Below are positions 63,371 to 64,000 of a stretch of DNA of 64,000 bases, piece by piece. How positions within the stretch are numbered: position 1 is the stretch's first letter; each line of letters begins with the position of its first letter. Source of the DNA: Armatimonadota bacterium (lineage in GTDB: Bacteria; Armatimonadota; Fimbriimonadia; Fimbriimonadales; Fimbriimonadaceae); assembly GCA_016789105.1 (NCBI GenBank), contig JAEURN010000008.1:1-64000 (forward strand), written 5' to 3'. The position numbers and the translations under genes were made by a program. The notes beneath the pieces are model-generated. The model was not told the origin of the DNA. It was given only the letters and a program-made list of their open reading frames with translations, and searched no databases.

Positions 63371-64000
63371 CCGGTCGTCCCGTCAAATGGGTTGTCAGGG
63401 ACGAAAGCCGCCGGATAGAAAGTCGGCCCGGCAATCCACCCTCGGATGAACGCGCCGGGAACCGCCGGGATCTGGCCCTTGCTGTTCAAGAACTGCCACG
63501 GCTGTTGGGCCCGCAACCTCTCGTTCCCGCTCGATTGGTTGCCGTTGCCATAGGGAATGTACTTGGCGCTGGTATCCGCCATCACGTGCACCGATCCTTG
63601 ACCAAAGGCGTGCCAAGAGGGGCCTTCGATCTCAAAGGCCATGCCATATGCCGAACCTGAAGGCGCATCCTGCGGCCTTCCGGCTGGGTTGTATTGGCAA
63701 ACGACACCCTGGATCGGGCAGTTGAGCCGGGGACTCACCGCCACAAAGCCGTCATAAGTGTATGTCCCCATCCCGGGCCAAATCATCGTGAGTTTGCTGA
63801 TGGCCGTGAACGAGTTCTGGCTCATCCCCTGCAAAAACCCGTTGTAGCTGAAATTGGACCCTTTGGGCTCGGCGACCCTGGCTCCGGAGGCAAAGCACCC
63901 TGCCAGAGTTCCCGAAGAGAACGTTCGGCGGTCGTTGCCCGGATTCAGCATTTCGTAATTCTTACGGTAAGGGTTGGTGGCATTGTGCCAAACCAAGGCC
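63367..64000 (-). CDS. Prepilin-like (type II secretion pseudopilin family) protein, 5' end outside window
   Basis: The open frame runs off the right edge, so the N-terminal methylation/cleavage site is not seen. The ~210 visible residues have features of prepilin-type proteins common in Armatimonadota and Planctomycetota: a NDRRTFSSGTLAGC-like loop, HAFGQGSVHVMADTSAKYIPY near the end (the 'H-x-ADGH-K' type strand) and a glycine/aromatic body. TTG 63996 is only the first in-window start candidate. Overlaps the small lipoprotein gene. Confidence 0.65.
   Translation of the reverse strand, partial: ALVWHNATNPYRKNYEMLNPGNDRRTFSSGTLAGCFASGARVAEPKGSNFSYNGFLQGMSQNSFTAISKLTMIWPGMGTYTYDGFVAVSPRLNCPIQGVVCQYNPAGRPQDAPSGSAYGMAFEIEGPSWHAFGQGSVHVMADTSAKYIPYGNGNQSSGNERLRAQQPWQFLNSKGQIPAVPGAFIRGWIAGPTFYPAAFVPDNPFDGTTG

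Noticed and set aside
1-64000. CRISPR arrays, IS elements, integrases, attachment sites
   Set aside because: No regularly spaced repeats, transposase/integrase genes or long inverted terminal repeats were seen in either strand.

Overview
The window reads as chromosomal DNA from a GC-rich, diderm, flagellated bacterium. Gene content (LpxK/LpxL, heptose-type glycosyltransferases, a lone flagellin, a prepilin-like surface protein at the right edge) and the style of the hypothetical secreted proteins fit Armatimonadota (Fimbriimonadia-like). That assignment is inference, not proof. Genes are tightly packed on both strands, with 4-bp stop/start overlaps and bidirectional hairpin terminators between convergent units. 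No insertion sequence, prophage, CRISPR array or rRNA gene is visible; there is one tRNA (Lys, UUU).

Left part (1-12.9 kb): two secreted proteins of unknown function on the minus strand, the first with an 8-bp tandem repeat in its signal-peptide region that puts its best start out of frame. Then ilvC, followed by a deiodinase/thioredoxin-fold gene with an in-frame TGA exactly at the family's selenocysteine/cysteine position. Next come an alkaline-phosphatase-like protein with altered active-site residues, cysS, a TPR protein, a transaldolase/glucose-6-phosphate isomerase pair and a TetR regulator.

Middle (12.9-36.5 kb): a very large secreted zinc metalloprotease; a thioesterase; the ftsE-ftsX-envC cell-division hydrolase operon; efp; an eight-cysteine membrane protein; rtcA; a nitroreductase; tRNA-Lys; purM; an FHA protein; a thiamine pyrophosphokinase; dnaA without dnaN; a creatininase-family gene; mtaB; and an outer-membrane glycolipid operon (lpxK, lpxL, two GT9 heptosyltransferase-like genes, the heptose-phosphate adenylyltransferase). 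The second GT9 gene appears to start at ATC.

Right part (36.5-64 kb): fmt, def, prmC and hflX (translation initiation, termination and ribosome rescue) on the minus strand; fmdB-like and tdk; a HAD hydrolase and queA; a MerR/BldC-like regulator; a GT4 glycosyltransferase and a membrane protein with a presenilin-like residue pattern. A minus-strand run follows: 2-oxo-acid dehydrogenase E2, class-I amidotransferase, biotin carrier, HMG-CoA lyase. Then HIT, a solitary rplK, a secreted 5'-nucleotidase C-terminal domain, gyrB, tsaE, flagellin, a DapA-family gene, a CorC/HlyC transporter-like protein, serS, RNase E/G, an M29 aminopeptidase, a small lipoprotein and a prepilin-like protein cut by the window edge.

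The strongest unusual signals are the probable selenocysteine deiodinase-like gene (3762-4328), the putative phase-variable secreted protein (repeat at 2603-2634) and the probable AUC start codon at 33913.
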